From: Brachionus koreanus
Taxonomy: Eukaryota; Rotifera; Eurotatoria; Ploima; Brachionidae
Assembly: GCA_016987375.1 (NCBI GenBank)
Contig: PJRA01000524.1
Coordinates: forward strand, 921,851-955,537
Reading direction: 5' to 3'
DNA length: 33,687 nucleotides
The notes below the pieces were generated by a model. The model was given only the letters and a program-made list of their open reading frames with translations, did no database searches and had not been told where the DNA came from. The position numbers were made by a program, and so were the translations under genes. The stretch's first letter is position 1, and each line of letters begins with the position of its first letter. This document shows positions 8,601-19,184 of this stretch, piece by piece.

Positions 8601-11161
8601 CATATCTTCTTGTGATCAAATCATAAATTAATATTAATCAAAGAATATTTTTCTTAAAGTTAACTTAATAATTTGCTAAATATCAATGTTTTAATATCAT
8701 TTTTTGTTTGTATTTAAAATTGTGTAAAATATTAGACAAGAGAGTTGTGAAATGAAGAAATTATGACTTGAAAGTGTTTATTCAGTTTTTGTAATAATTT
8801 TCTTTCTTCCTATTTGTTTTTTTATATTTGTTTAGACAAGAAGCGGCCATTTATTCATAAAGTTATTATTTAAGTTATTTTCTTTTTTATCTTGTTTTAT
8901 AACTGCGAATTACTAGATCCTAATAGCAAATAAGTTGAGGTTTATAACAAGTGTTATGACTTAGAATTTTTTTTAAAAATATAATAATCTACTTTAAGAA
9001 TTTTTTCGGATTAATTGTAAGATTTTTTTTATTAAATTTTTAATGGAAAAATTAACAATGTATCTTATTTTTTTCTTTTTGACTTTGAACCAAAAATAAT
9101 TTGGTTCAATGCATCTAAACTTAAAATTCAACTTCAACAATTTAAAAAATAAACTCGTTTTAGAAAGCACTAAAAATTCTGGATTTTTTTATGAAATATT
9201 TTTTACCTTTTGTTTTGATTTAAAATTTTCGTAAATTTTTCTCTTAATTTCGAGACGTTTTTGTAAAATTTCTTTTTGTTTTTTGAACAGAGATAGAAGC
9301 TCTGACTTGGTGTTTTCGTCATTATGCTTTTGTCCATTAATCATTTTGGCGTTAGATGACTTAAGTTTGATACTGCTTGATAAACTGTTGTCAAGAGTTT
9401 CTAAATTAAACTTTCCTTGTTGACTATTTTGACTATTGTTCGTATTTAATTCGAGGGCCAAGTCGCTCAAGGATTTGAATTGAAGCAGATTGTTCTAAAT
9501 AGAAAGCTTATGAAAACAAAACTCTGTTAGCTGAATAATGTCCAAATAAAAATAAAACCTTAGCTTTTTTTTTTAATAATTTCAAAAGCTCAAATTAATC
9601 ACTATTTTTAGCAAATATTTGACTTTTACCTACACCTAGAATTTTAATTTTACGTATAAAGATTCGAATAGCTAAATATAATATTTGCCAAAATGAAATT
9701 TATTAAAAAATTTAAATAAAAAAGAAATAAAAAAATACTCTATTTTGTTTTTTATCCAAATAAAATTGATGTTGAGCGACTGCCATCAGCCAAATTGATT
9801 TGCACAATGACGGTATAGACGCAAACCATGCGTACACCTTTACTGGATTAAATGTCTCATCTGTGGAGACCGAATTAGTCTGAATATTTTTTATTTCACT
9901 AGTGTTTTCTGTTTCGGTTGAATTTAAACTTAATTTTTTGTTATTTTAAATTGTAATTTTTAAAAAATATGCAATTAACTTACGAGTGACACTCATGTAC
10001 TTCAATGGAAAATTTTCTGTCCCTGTAATACAAATTTTCCAATTTGGACCAAGGAAATATCTTTAAAAAAAATTTTAGGAATTTCATAAACAGTTTTCGG
10101 ACAAAAACTACTTTTTTAGGAATAACTTTATTGTTAGATTCATAAAGCCCTATGCCTCTGTACGAAACGCCTAGATACCATTTGGTGCTTGTTTTATCTT
10201 TTACTTCATAGTAATGGACGCCGTAATTGCATAATTTCTCCACAATAGACAAATAACTTGATAAATAGCAAAATTTTTTTTAGTGATAACAATAAAACAA
10301 ACAATCTTACTTAACAATACACTGACCGCGAGTGTATGTAGCACATTTCTTGTAAAATCCAATTATTTTTGGTTCGCTAAATGAGAAAATTAATTCAGAA
10401 CTGTTTGTCTTAAGCATATTAGTCTTACCAATAGCTTGACACTTGACTATAGTTGGCAAAAAAGTGTTTGGGCAAAATATTTTGATTTTTTATATTCTGA
10501 ATGGTTTCCTTATCACTTGATTAAAAAAATTACACAACGAAAATAAATATAAAATTTTTATAGACAAACTTTTTATAATCACCGAACATACATTGAAGTA
10601 CCAAGGCACCAAGTTCAAAAATTATTTCATTATTAAGTTCAAGATCGCCCTTAAAATTAGAATAAAAAAATTAAATTAAAAAATTATTTTAATTTATTCT
10701 AAAAGATCACTTGATAAATCAATAATCTGGCTTGAAGAAAAAATAATTCAACGGCATTTTTGTCCTTTGTATACGCTATGGTCTCAATATAAAACTTAAC
10801 CGAAAAAAATAAAATTAAAACTCCGTTTTTTTTCGCAAGATCGTGGTCAAGTATTTTCTTTTCCATTTGAAGCCAATTTCTATGTCCACTTGAAAAAAAT
10901 TATAGTCTAGAAATTAATTGCATTAATTGAAGAGAAAAATTACGTGTGGTCAATAAACGACAGTCCGAAATACTCTTTGTCAACTAGCGATAGATGAGCA
11001 CAGACCATGTCAAGAAGATCGCATGTCAAAAAATCAGGCTTTAAAACAAAAATATTTTGTTTTTAATTAAATTTTAAAAAAAGGTGGTATTTTACAGTTA
11101 TTAAAAAATCAAGTTGAGAGCCATCTAGCAAAATTATGGATGTCAGCCGAGGCTCGATCAT
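5639..11161 (-). CDS. FRMD4: FRMD4A/FRMD4B-like FERM and CUPID domain scaffold protein
   Basis: Reconstructed minus-strand exons (genomic order): 5639-6520, 6618-6949, 7013-7109, 7160-7438, 9207-9494, 9739-9928, 9984-10060, 10112-10256, 10311-10376, 10429-10515, 10570-10649, 10711-10888, 10944-11038, 11096-11161. All junctions are GT..AG in consistent phase, giving 953 aa. The FERM domain starts at the initiator Met (MIEPRLTSIILLDG) and runs to about residue 310; diagnostic blocks are EYFGLSFIDHTGHRNWLQ, YGVHYYEVKD, FPWSKLENLYYRDRKFSIEV and KSIWLMAVAQHQFYLDKKQ. Residues about 329-550 match the CUPID/DUF3338 region (SLSDLALEL; LLSLFKKQKEILQKRL; LASDPHV at about 493). The remainder is Asn/Ser-rich and ends -ATLV, a possible class I PDZ ligand. 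In vertebrates FRMD4 proteins link Par3 and cytohesin-Arf6 in epithelial polarity; the same role here is inferred. Least certain: the 5' edge of exon 7160-7438 (weak AAG acceptor) across a 1.77-kb intron, and whether 5639-6520 belongs to every transcript. Confidence 0.85.
8023..8103 (+). mobile_element. Solo LINE 3' tail inside the FRMD4-like intron
   Basis: Begins GGCTGAAAGGAAGGACTAAG, continues to CTAAATTATATTTTAAATAA and closes with four AAAT/AATA units. It aligns with the 3' end of the minus-strand LINE at 15421-16189 (GGCTGAAAAGAAGG ... CTAAATTATATTTTAAATAA). It lies in the 1.77-kb intron between exons 9207 and 7438, antisense to the host gene. An extremely 5'-truncated insertion or a tail-derived short element. 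Confidence 0.65.
10061..10111 (-). other. 51-bp stop-free intron, multiple of three, in the FERM F3 lobe
   Basis: Donor GTAGTT after ...IPKK and acceptor TTTAAAG before IFPWSK. Its length is 51 bp and it contains no stop in frame, so retention would insert 17 mostly hydrophobic residues between IPKK and IFPW. The vertebrate FRMD4 pattern (PRK-IFQW) has no insertion there, which supports removal. Confidence 0.7.
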
Positions 11162-14013
11162 TGCTATACTTAAACTTGGTTTGTCAGTAATGTCAAAGTT
11201 AAAAAATATAGATTCATTTAAAAAAAAATTGATTTTATTTTATTTTATCTAAAAATTAATTTTTTTTTAGTCAAAATAAATTATTAAAATTTTAAATCGA
11301 CACACAATGAAAATACACCTAAAGCAACCTAAATAATTTTATTTTATTTTAGCATACCTTTATATATACGTGAGTGTGAGTGTGTGTCTCATTAAGATTT
11401 TTTGAAATTTTTTTCTATAATTTTCTTAATCATCTTCTCCTATTATTCACAAAACCAAAACTAGTTGCATTTGAAACAAGAACAAAACAATTAAAATTTT
11501 TTAAAATTAGTTTTCCGTAGTTTTTGAGTCTTATTTTGTTAACATTAGTTTAGTTAATATTTGAGGATTAGATTGTTTGATCTAGATACAATTAACAAGG
11601 TGTTTTACAAAACACAATATTTGTCAATAATCCAGGTCCAAACAATACCGAAAAATGAGTTCCTCTCAACGTAAAAATATCAAGTTAAAAGTATACCTTT
11701 AATTCTATGCTAATTGCAAACAATTGTCATAAAATAGTTTTAATAGCTCCCGAGCGTATTAACTTTCTATCTTTAGAAAAAAAAAAAACTCAGTAAAAAC
11801 ACTTGAATTCATAGGGCTTATGCCCGCAGACCGGTTACTTTTAAAGCTTTTTAGATAAAACCTCGCCAAACAACTTAAGATTTATTTAAAGTTTATGAAA
11901 ATAAGACTCTTATCGCAATTATTTTGATAAGGTTGAGTAAAATTTAGCTTTTTGTGTAGAGCAACTATTTAATGACCTTTTTTTTTTTATCTTTAATGAA
12001 TTTATTATTTCGACAAACTTTCTTTTAATGTCACTACGTGGCAACTTAAATTAAAAAATTGGCAAAATAAAATTTTACCAATTCTGAGAGATCCAAATAA
12101 TCCAATAAGAAAATTTTTTTTCATTAAACGAATTTTTTAGACAGTTTAAAATATAAACATATAGGAAACTGAGATAATTTTTAGCTTAAAGCATAAATAG
12201 GATTTTTATTTTTCTTGTTATGGAAACAAGGTGTTCATAGCGAATATCCTTAAAAACAATTTTATTTAAGAAAAGAATTGAATCATAAGTGTAATCTAGT
12301 AAAATGAGAATTTTTGTTTGAAAGCAATAGCTTGTATGCTCCTGGCAATAATGGAAAATTTAATATGTTCTCTATGTTTGATAAAAAGAAGTGAAAGTTG
12401 ATTAGATTTTTCTGAAAAAAAAGTAAAATTTTAGACTCTCATTTCTATTTTTGATGAACTTATTTTTGAATACTGACAAAATAACTTTTGTTCAAGTGGA
12501 AATTAAATGTTGAAAAAAAGCTATGTTAATTGTGTGGCTTCATACAAAAACATGTTTATTCCAAGTTTAATTTTTGAAAATATTTAATCTATAAAAACAA
12601 CACTACTAAGGCTACTGTTCTTTCCAGCTTAAAATAAATGGCTTTAGATGCAATAAAACAAGATAAAAATGAGAAAACAAGAATATTTTTAACAACTCAT
12701 TATAAAAATTAATTTCCCAGCACACAAAAAATCTTTCAAAACATCAACAATTAATGCATGATTTGCTTGATTTTAATTTTAAAAAATAAATTTAAATTGT
12801 TTTAAATTGGAAAGAATCTCACTGACTGATTCAAAGACTAATTGCCCTAGAAACCATTCAAAATTAAAATGAAATGAAAGCATTTTGTTAAATTATTCTG
12901 ATTATGAAATACTATAAAAAACGGACTTATGGATTTTTTATTCATTCTTAATAACAAACAAAAAATTAAGAATATAAAACAACTTTAGCAATTATAGTTT
13001 TTGTTTTTTATCTGGATTTTTGCTTATGCCAATATTAAAAAATATAATAAAATTAACAGTAAAGCTAAAATTATTTATTTTTCTCTCTATTATTTTATGT
13101 AATAAGATCTAATAATTTAATACTGTATAATTTTTGAATTTATCATCTCTTAATATGCATAGACAATGAATTGATAATAAAATTTTTGCAAAATAACATT
13201 AGAAAAATTTACGCTCTAAAATTTCAGTTATAAACTATTGCGGTCGAAATTCATATCTTATTAAAGATAGTTAAAATTAGAATTGAGCTGACAAATTGGA
13301 GACAAATTTTGGATTAAGTAATAAAAAAGACAAATTTTGTAACTAATAAAATCGCAGTCAGAGCTTTTTTGTCAAAATTTTTTTTTTAAATATTTACAAA
13401 GATTTAATTAATTAAATTCAAAATTTGGTTATTTATTTTTGGTTTGTATTTATTTTTTTTTAGATTAAAACTTTTGATTTCCGAAATGAAACTCAAATGA
13501 ATTTTCTTTTTATTTGTATGCATTTTTAGGTCCAATAATAGTTGTTTTTCTTGAAATTCTAATTTAAACCCCAGAAGTTTGGAATGGTCATTTAGCTTCC
13601 TTTCGGTTTCATGTCTGATAGTTCTGATAATAAAATGAAAGTGAACAAAAAATTTGAAACTTATAGGAAATATGCTAGAAACAGACATCCAGTAAAATTT
13701 GGATGGCTCATCTTATTTACTATAAATGAATTTTAGGATGCGTCCCGTATTGCACAGACCTAAAATTTAAACAAGTTAAAAAGAAATCTAAACAGCAAAA
13801 AAAATAGATTTTTTCGAAATATTTTTATTAACTTAATTTATTCATTATAGTATTTAATTTTATAAGAATATTTTTTTTATTAAAAATTAAAAGCTAACAA
13901 AACTTCAGCTATAACTATAGCTAATAGATTATGTATGAGAACTAAGCAGTCATTAGAATACTATTATTAATTTTAATTAATTTGGTTAACAGTAAATTGA
14001 TCTTTTACGAATA
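11162..14013. other. Long AT-rich intergenic region upstream of the FRMD4-like gene
   Basis: About 2.85 kb. Probably contains the FRMD4-like promoter and 5' UTR (a GT-rich run, GTGAGTGTGAGTGTGTGTCTC, lies at about 11371-11391). No RNA gene, repeat array or convincing coding exon was seen. Confidence 0.4.
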
Positions 14014-14047
14014 ACGGGTAATGCATAAGTAAATGGACAAAAATTAA
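14014..14047 (+). repeat. Terminal inverted repeat, left
   Basis: ACGGGTAATGCATAAGTAAA followed by TGGACAAAAATTAA. Matches the inverted right end with about 4 differences. Confidence 0.7.
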
Positions 14048-14125
14048 AAGCGAATATCTCAAAAAATAAAAATGATATTAAGTTCTGTTTTTTTTCTGAT
14101 GTAAAGAATTTATTTTTCAATAGAA

Positions 14126-15039
14126 NNNNNNNNNNNNNNNNNNNNNNNNNNNNNNNNNNNNNNNNNNNNNNNNNNNNNNNNNNNNNNNNNNNNNNNNNNN
14201 NNNNNNNNNNNNNNNNNNNNNNNNNNNNNNNNNNNNNNNNNNNNNNNNNNNNNNNNNNNNNNNNNNNNNNNNNNNNNNNNNNNNNNNNNNNNNNNNNNNN
14301 NNNNNNNNNNNNNNNNNNNNNNNNNNNNNNNNNNNNNNNNNNNNNNNNNNNNNNNNNNNNNNNNNNNNNNNNNNNNNNNNNNNNNNNNNNNNNNNNNNNN
14401 NNNNNNNNNNNNNNNNNNNNNNNNNNNNNNNNNNNNNNNNNNNNNNNNNNNNNNNNNNNNNNNNNNNNNNNNNNNNNNNNNNNNNNNNNNNNNNNNNNNN
14501 NNNNNNNNNNNNNNNNNNNNNNNNNNNNNNNNNNNNNNNNNNNNNNNNNNNNNNNNNNNNNNNNNNNNNNNNNNNNNNNNNNNNNNNNNNNNNNNNNNNN
14601 NNNNNNNNNNNNNNNNNNNNNNNNNNNNNNNNNNNNNNNNNNNNNNNNNNNNNNNNNNNNNNNNNNNNNNNNNNNNNNNNNNNNNNNNNNNNNNNNNNNN
14701 NNNNNNNNNNNNNNNNNNNNNNNNNNNNNNNNNNNNNNNNNNNNNNNNNNNNNNNNNNNNNNNNNNNNNNNNNNNNNNNNNNNNNNNNNNNNNNNNNNNN
14801 NNNNNNNNNNNNNNNNNNNNNNNNNNNNNNNNNNNNNNNNNNNNNNNNNNNNNNNNNNNNNNNNNNNNNNNNNNNNNNNNNNNNNNNNNNNNNNNNNNNN
14901 NNNNNNNNNNNNNNNNNNNNNNNNNNNNNNNNNNNNNNNNNNNNNNNNNNNNNNNNNNNNNNNNNNNNNNNNNNNNNNNNNNNNNNNNNNNNNNNNNNNN
15001 NNNNNNNNNNNNNNNNNNNNNNNNNNNNNNNNNNNNNNN
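14126..15039. other. Assembly gap (914 N)
   Basis: Run of N inside the transposon. The open frame spanning it is an artefact. A gap confined to a repeat suggests the assembler could not resolve copies of this element. Confidence 1.
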
Positions 15040-15117
15040 ATATTATAGCTAATTTTTAGTAGTTTATAAATAAATATATATGATCCCCTGATCATTTGCA
15101 TGATCGGGCAAGTTAAC

Positions 15118-15151
15118 TTAACTTTGGTCCATTTACTTATGCATCACCCGT
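15118..15151 (-). repeat. Terminal inverted repeat, right
   Basis: Inverted partner of 14014-14047, ending ATGCATCACCCGT before TA. A short imperfect hairpin (CTGATCAT ... ATGATCGG) lies just inside, at about 15087-15106. Confidence 0.7.
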
Positions 15152-15153
15152 TA

Positions 15154-15409
15154 CTTGGTGTTTTATTAGTAAATTTTTTTGTTAAAAAAATCAAAAATAA
15201 ATTATTGTGAGATTATATTAAATGATCATAATGAAATTAAGCGATTAAAATTAAGTCATATTTAATGAAAAAATAAATTTTTGTTTAAATATATATTTAA
15301 AAAAAAAATTAATTTGATTATTTTTCACGGCAATTCCAGTTAAATAAATCTTGTCATAAATTCATCACTTAATTGAACTTAATTACTGTAATTGTTTGAA
15401 TTTCGAGAA
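15154..15409. other. AT-rich spacer
   Basis: Short interval between the DNA transposon and the LINE fragment; nothing seen. Confidence 0.4.
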
Positions 15410-15420
15410 ATTATGGCGTT
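15410..15420 (+). repeat. Probable target-site duplication, left copy
   Basis: ATTATGGCGTT; matches ATTATGGCATT at 16190-16200 with one mismatch. The pair brackets the LINE fragment. Confidence 0.55.
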
Positions 15421-16189
15421 ATTTATTTTATTTATTTAAAATATAATTTAGAGGGAATAGTTGTTCTTGGTAGCTCCGAACGGCGTAGTGCCTTCTTTTC
15501 AGCCAGCCTGTTAGGAATATTTTTGTAATTTATAATTGTAGCTTATCAAAAGCTGTTCTGAATTTTTGTTGTGATTCATTGGGTCTTTTAGAGAGGTAAT
15601 CGTGGATTTCTTTTGCAATTAATTCATGTTAAGCTCTCGTTTTCATAAATTTAATGAATAGTTGGTTTGATCTGTCTTCTATTTTATCAATTTTAAGCAC
15701 TCTGTGTATAGCATCAATGCTTGTTTTGAGAGGAAAAAATTTTATAATTCTCAGAATCCTGTTTTGCATTTTTTGTAGTTTAATCTTTATTTTTTCTGTC
15801 CCCGAATTCAAAATAATGAAACAATCGTCAAAAAGCGAGCGGATTAGAGTTTTATAGAGGGTTAAATTTATTCTTTGGGATGAACTCCATTTAAAGCTTT
15901 TAATTTTACGACGTCTGTTTCTTAATGACGTCTTGTAGATGAGCTGTGTAGGCAAGTTTTGGATCCAGTTTGATACCTAAAAAAGTTGGATTTTGTTCAA
16001 GTGGTACCTCTTCTTGTTCAATTTTAACATTTAGCTTGTATTATCTTTCGTAGTTTTTTCTAGTGAAAGTAGTGTGGCATGTTTTTGTTTTATTTATTTT
16101 GAAGCCCCATTTTTTACAAAACTCCACGATTTTGTCTATTGCATATTGAAGGACACGCTCAATTTCTTTTTTAGAGGTTCTTGTGATCC
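15421..16189 (-). mobile_element. 5'-truncated LINE fragment (C-terminal part of reverse transcriptase ORF and 3' tail)
   Basis: On the minus strand translation starts within the RT C-terminal region (KKWGFKINKTKTCHTTFT, then FLGIKLDPKLAYTAH after a frameshift), continues through the thumb-like block LTLYKTLIRSLFDDCFIILN and LQKMQNRILRIIKFFP to a stop near 15629, and on to the tail CTAAATTATATTTTAAATAA. One frameshift near 16042 and stops near 15629 and 15536 make it non-functional. It is flanked by a near-perfect 11-bp duplication (15410-15420 / 16190-16200), so it inserted already truncated. Same tail family as 2319-2546, 8023-8103 and 32834-32917. FLGIKLD followed by a LTLYKT-LIRS-type block is typical of jockey-like LINEs. 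Confidence 0.85.
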
Positions 16190-16200
16190 ATTATGGCATT
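16190..16200 (+). repeat. Probable target-site duplication, right copy
   Basis: ATTATGGCATT, partner of 15410-15420. Confidence 0.55.
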
Positions 16201-17063
16201 TAATTTAATGTATATTGGTTTTGACGGGATCTTTTTCAATTTAAGACAGTGATTTGAATAAAAAAGAATCAATTTTTTTTATCCGTAATGGTTTTGACTT
16301 TTTTTCATTAATTTTGATTAGACACCGATGTTAAAATTTAATTTTTAAATTTTTATTAAAAGAATATCTAGTATCATAAATAATTATTTTTCAAATGAGA
16401 AACAGCACATCTTTTCATCAACGACAGAAACTCTTATCTGTTTGTGATCACTTCTTTTTTAAAGAAATAGAGTATCAATCAGGTCAGTAAAATTTTTAAT
16501 TTGAAAAATTATATATTTAATTTTTAATTTTTAGCATTTAATTATAAATTTAATGAGTATAAATTGTTAAATTTCTTTTTTAAATTAACAAAAAATGACA
16601 TGTTTTGACAAGTGAGAGTAATTTCAAAATATTATTTCCTCACTATATTACCAAATTAGAAATACTGAATTTGTTTTATTTCTAAGTAAAAGACTTTGAA
16701 AAGTAACCAAGTCACTGGTAAAAAAAGTTTTTTTGAATAAAAGACCAAAGAAACTCTGATTCAACTTAGATTTTCATCGGCTTTAATTTTACAAAATCGG
16801 CTATTTGAAATGCTTGTATAATCGAGAGTGAGAGTCTTGTTAGAAAAAACAAAAAAAAGAAAATTGTGTTTTAACTGTAAATAACCGACAGAAAAAAAAG
16901 ACTAAGAAAACCAAATTATATTATTCTAATATTTTTAAAATTCAATTTTTGTTATACATACATTTATACACTCAAAGCTCTCTAATTTTCTCTCTCTCTC
17001 TCTCTTTTTTTTTTGAAACCACACAAAACACACTCAGACATTGTTCAGTCAGTTAAAATAAAG
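16201..17063. other. Upstream region and 5' UTR of the TENT4 gene
   Basis: About 860 bp with no ORF of note. It ends in a (CT)n tract (about 16989-17005) and a T run, then a Y-rich stretch with TTGTTCAG at 17041-17048, which could be a 3' splice site of a 5'-UTR intron; equally the CT tract may be an ordinary 5'-UTR microsatellite. Confidence 0.4.
16989..17014 (+). repeat. (CT)n microsatellite plus T run 50 bp before the TENT4 start
   Basis: About eight CT units followed by a run of T. A pyrimidine tract so close to a start codon may act in splicing or transcription; neither is shown. Confidence 0.7.
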
Positions 17064-19184
17064 ATGGATCCAAGAATAGGCTGGCACCCGAGTGAATTGA
17101 TGAACAGCGCTCTGTCGACATGGGCAGACGCTTGGCTAAACTCACAGACCCAAAACCAATTGACCAATTTAGGCTCTGTTTCGACTCCAAATCTTTTACA
17201 ATCAGTGCATCCAACAATCGTCCACAACCAAACTACAAACGACTTGATTACAATGGCAAATACGCCGGCAATGCGTTTCTTGCAGCCAGAAATGGACCGA
17301 GATCAAAAAGAAATACTTAACAACTTGCGCACAAATCGCAAGTTTAACAAGGCTAGCACGTACGGTTTCAATTTGCCGACTAATCAGCACATGCTAGAGG
17401 ATCCGATGAGCACACCGTGGATGACTTACTTTAACACGTTAAATTTAAATCGAACACAAATAGACAGCCGTTCGTCATCGGTGCTATCTACGTCGTCCAC
17501 ATCTTTGACCTCGTCCAGTTCGTCCTCGGCGCAAAACGACGACATGCACAATGTAAGCGAAAGTCACTTGTGCACCGATGACGAGTCCGAGTTTTTGAGC
17601 GAAGGTCTCATAAATTTGCACAAAGAAATAATTCTTTTTTCGGATTACATATCGCCAACTTTGGAAGAGCTTTACATGCGAAACGAAATAATTACACGTA
17701 TTACAAATGTAATTAAGGAGAAATTTCCATTTGCCGAAATAGATGTATTTGGCAGCTATAAAACGGGACTTTTTTTGCCCACTAGTGACATTGACATGGT
17801 AGTTATTGGCGAATGGAAGAGTTTGCCTTTGAATGAGCTGAAAGAAGCACTAATCAAAGAGGGAATTAGTGATCAAGAAAATATAAAGTGTTTGGACAAG
17901 GCAACTGTGCCCATAATTAAAATTTTAGAGACTAATACAGAGCTTAAAGTGGACATTAGTTTTAACACTATAAATGGTGTAAAATCAGCCGAATTGATAA
18001 AAGAATTTTTAGTCGAATTTCCGTGCTTGAGACCATTGGTTATGGTATTGAAACAATTTTTAATACAACGAGATTACAATGAAGTATGGACGGGCGGTAT
18101 TGGTTCATACAGTCTCATACTAATGACTGTTTCTTTTTTGCAATTGCATCCTCGTATCGATACGAGATCGTTGAATGCCAACTTGGGTGTTTTGCTAATC
18201 GAATTTTTCGAGTTCTATGGCCGATGTTTTAATTATATGAAGACGGCAATACGCATTCAAAAAGGCGGATGCTATTTGCCCAAAGAGGAAATACTAAAAC
18301 AATTTACCAATACGGCAAAATTTCCTCAATCGTCCGTATTGTGCATAGAGGACCCGCTTAATCCGCTAAACGACATAGGAAAGGGCTCGTACGGCGCCCT
18401 AAAGGTCAAACAGGCGTTCGAATACGCCTACTATACGCTAAGTCACGCTGTATTGCCTCAGAACGAGTTCATAATCAAAAATAGTCCGCAAAGCATTCTC
18501 GGCCGCATAATCCGCATCACTAAAGAAGTACGCGACTACCGAAGCTGGGTGAAAAAAGCATATGAAAAATTTGTCTCATTCGAATTGGCCAAGTCATTTT
18601 TTATTCTCAATCAGACAGTAGGCGCCGTCGCCAGTGGCAATTGTGCTCCCTTTAACTCATCCAATTTCAAAAACGATTTTGATAAAAGTGAAAAAAAAGC
18701 AGATAAATTTCTGAGCACGAATACAAATCACACTAACGTGCCACCGTCACAGCCGCCTCAGAGCATTCCAGTCAAACAAAACCATCAAAATCAAGCTAAA
18801 AAAGAGAATCAAGAGAATAGACAAATAAATAGACACAATACGCACAATAATCATAATTATCATCACAATCATAGATACCACTATAACAATTATCATCACA
18901 ATCATAACCACCACTACAACAATCATTACAACCATCACAACAATCATTATCATCACAACAATAATAGTAATAATAATCACCATCATCATCATCATCATCA
19001 TAATAACAATCATCATCATCATCATCATTCAAATCAAAATTTTAATTCAAATAAAAATAATTATAAAAAACATACTAGATTAAATGAGAATATGGACTTG
19101 AATAAAAAAGTTAAATTTCATAGCCAAGATCAAATCGATCGTAGCGAAACTTTCTCGTCAGCGTCGTCAACAGTATCGACATAG
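17064..19184 (+). CDS. TENT4: Non-canonical poly(A) polymerase, TENT4 (PAPD5/PAPD7; Trf4/5-type)
   Basis: 706 aa from the ATG at 17064. This start is chosen because MDPRIGW matches the conserved MDPR-AW start of vertebrate TENT4 proteins; the frame is open 17 codons upstream without an ATG. NKASTYGF (95-102) is another conserved TENT4 block. The nucleotidyltransferase core shows FGSYKTGLFLPTSDIDMVV with G230-S231 and catalytic Asp242 and Asp244; the third Asp is D297 in VDISFN. Then come LKQFLIQRDYNEVWTGGIGS and the PAP-associated domain (LGVLLIEFFEFYGRCFNY). All catalytic residues are intact. Trf4/TENT4 enzymes add short or mixed A/G tails to RNAs for nuclear surveillance or mRNA stabilisation, often with a zinc-knuckle partner; that role is inferred from the family. 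The C-terminus has a long His/Asn/Tyr tract (about 592-660) followed by basic YKKHTR. No introns in the coding region. Confidence 0.95.
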   Translation: MDPRIGWHPSELMNSALSTWADAWLNSQTQNQLTNLGSVSTPNLLQSVHPTIVHNQTTNDLITMANTPAMRFLQPEMDRDQKEILNNLRTNRKFNKASTYGFNLPTNQHMLEDPMSTPWMTYFNTLNLNRTQIDSRSSSVLSTSSTSLTSSSSSSAQNDDMHNVSESHLCTDDESEFLSEGLINLHKEIILFSDYISPTLEELYMRNEIITRITNVIKEKFPFAEIDVFGSYKTGLFLPTSDIDMVVIGEWKSLPLNELKEALIKEGISDQENIKCLDKATVPIIKILETNTELKVDISFNTINGVKSAELIKEFLVEFPCLRPLVMVLKQFLIQRDYNEVWTGGIGSYSLILMTVSFLQLHPRIDTRSLNANLGVLLIEFFEFYGRCFNYMKTAIRIQKGGCYLPKEEILKQFTNTAKFPQSSVLCIEDPLNPLNDIGKGSYGALKVKQAFEYAYYTLSHAVLPQNEFIIKNSPQSILGRIIRITKEVRDYRSWVKKAYEKFVSFELAKSFFILNQTVGAVASGNCAPFNSSNFKNDFDKSEKKADKFLSTNTNHTNVPPSQPPQSIPVKQNHQNQAKKENQENRQINRHNTHNNHNYHHNHRYHYNNYHHNHNHHYNNHYNHHNNHYHHNNNSNNNHHHHHHHHNNNHHHHHHSNQNFNSNKNNYKKHTRLNENMDLNKKVKFHSQDQIDRSETFSSASSTVST
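18838..19040 (+). repeat. (CAT/CAC/AAT)n coding microsatellite encoding a His/Asn tract
   Basis: Trinucleotide-rich stretch with pure CAT/CAC runs at about 18977-18998 and 19011-19027, read as H, N and some Y within TENT4. Long antisense frames across it are by-products of the repeat. Confidence 0.9.

Larger units (their letters stand above)
14014..15151. mobile_element. Tc1/mariner-like DNA transposon, interior unsequenced
   Basis: Two inverted copies of a ~28-34-bp end face each other. Left starts ACGGGTAATGCATAAGTAAA at 14014; the right end, read on the minus strand from 15151, starts ACGGGTGATGCATAAGTAAA, and both continue TGGAC. Each is directly flanked by TA (14012-14013 and 15152-15153), the Tc1/mariner target dinucleotide. 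Span 1138 bp is the usual size for that superfamily, though it depends on 914 N. No transposase sequence is visible because the interior is the gap, so autonomous or MITE status is unknown. Confidence 0.7.

Noticed and set aside
13404..13688. 94-codon minus-strand frame with a heptad-like segment
   Set aside because: No recognisable family, no convincing splice partners, and the rest of the frame is Lys/Asn/Ile-rich as expected by chance; at best an unproven exon.
13986..15101. 371-codon open frame on the minus strand
   Set aside because: It spans the 914-N gap; nearly all of it is unknown residues and the ends are transposon terminal sequence.
17013..17063. Upstream in-frame extension of TENT4
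   Set aside because: Starts at TTG without ATG; MDPRIGW at 17064 matches the conserved family start.
18747..19032. Long Met/Ile/Val-rich and Asp/Tyr-rich antisense frames
   Set aside because: Shadows of the CAT/CAC repeat inside TENT4; composition is purely repeat-driven.
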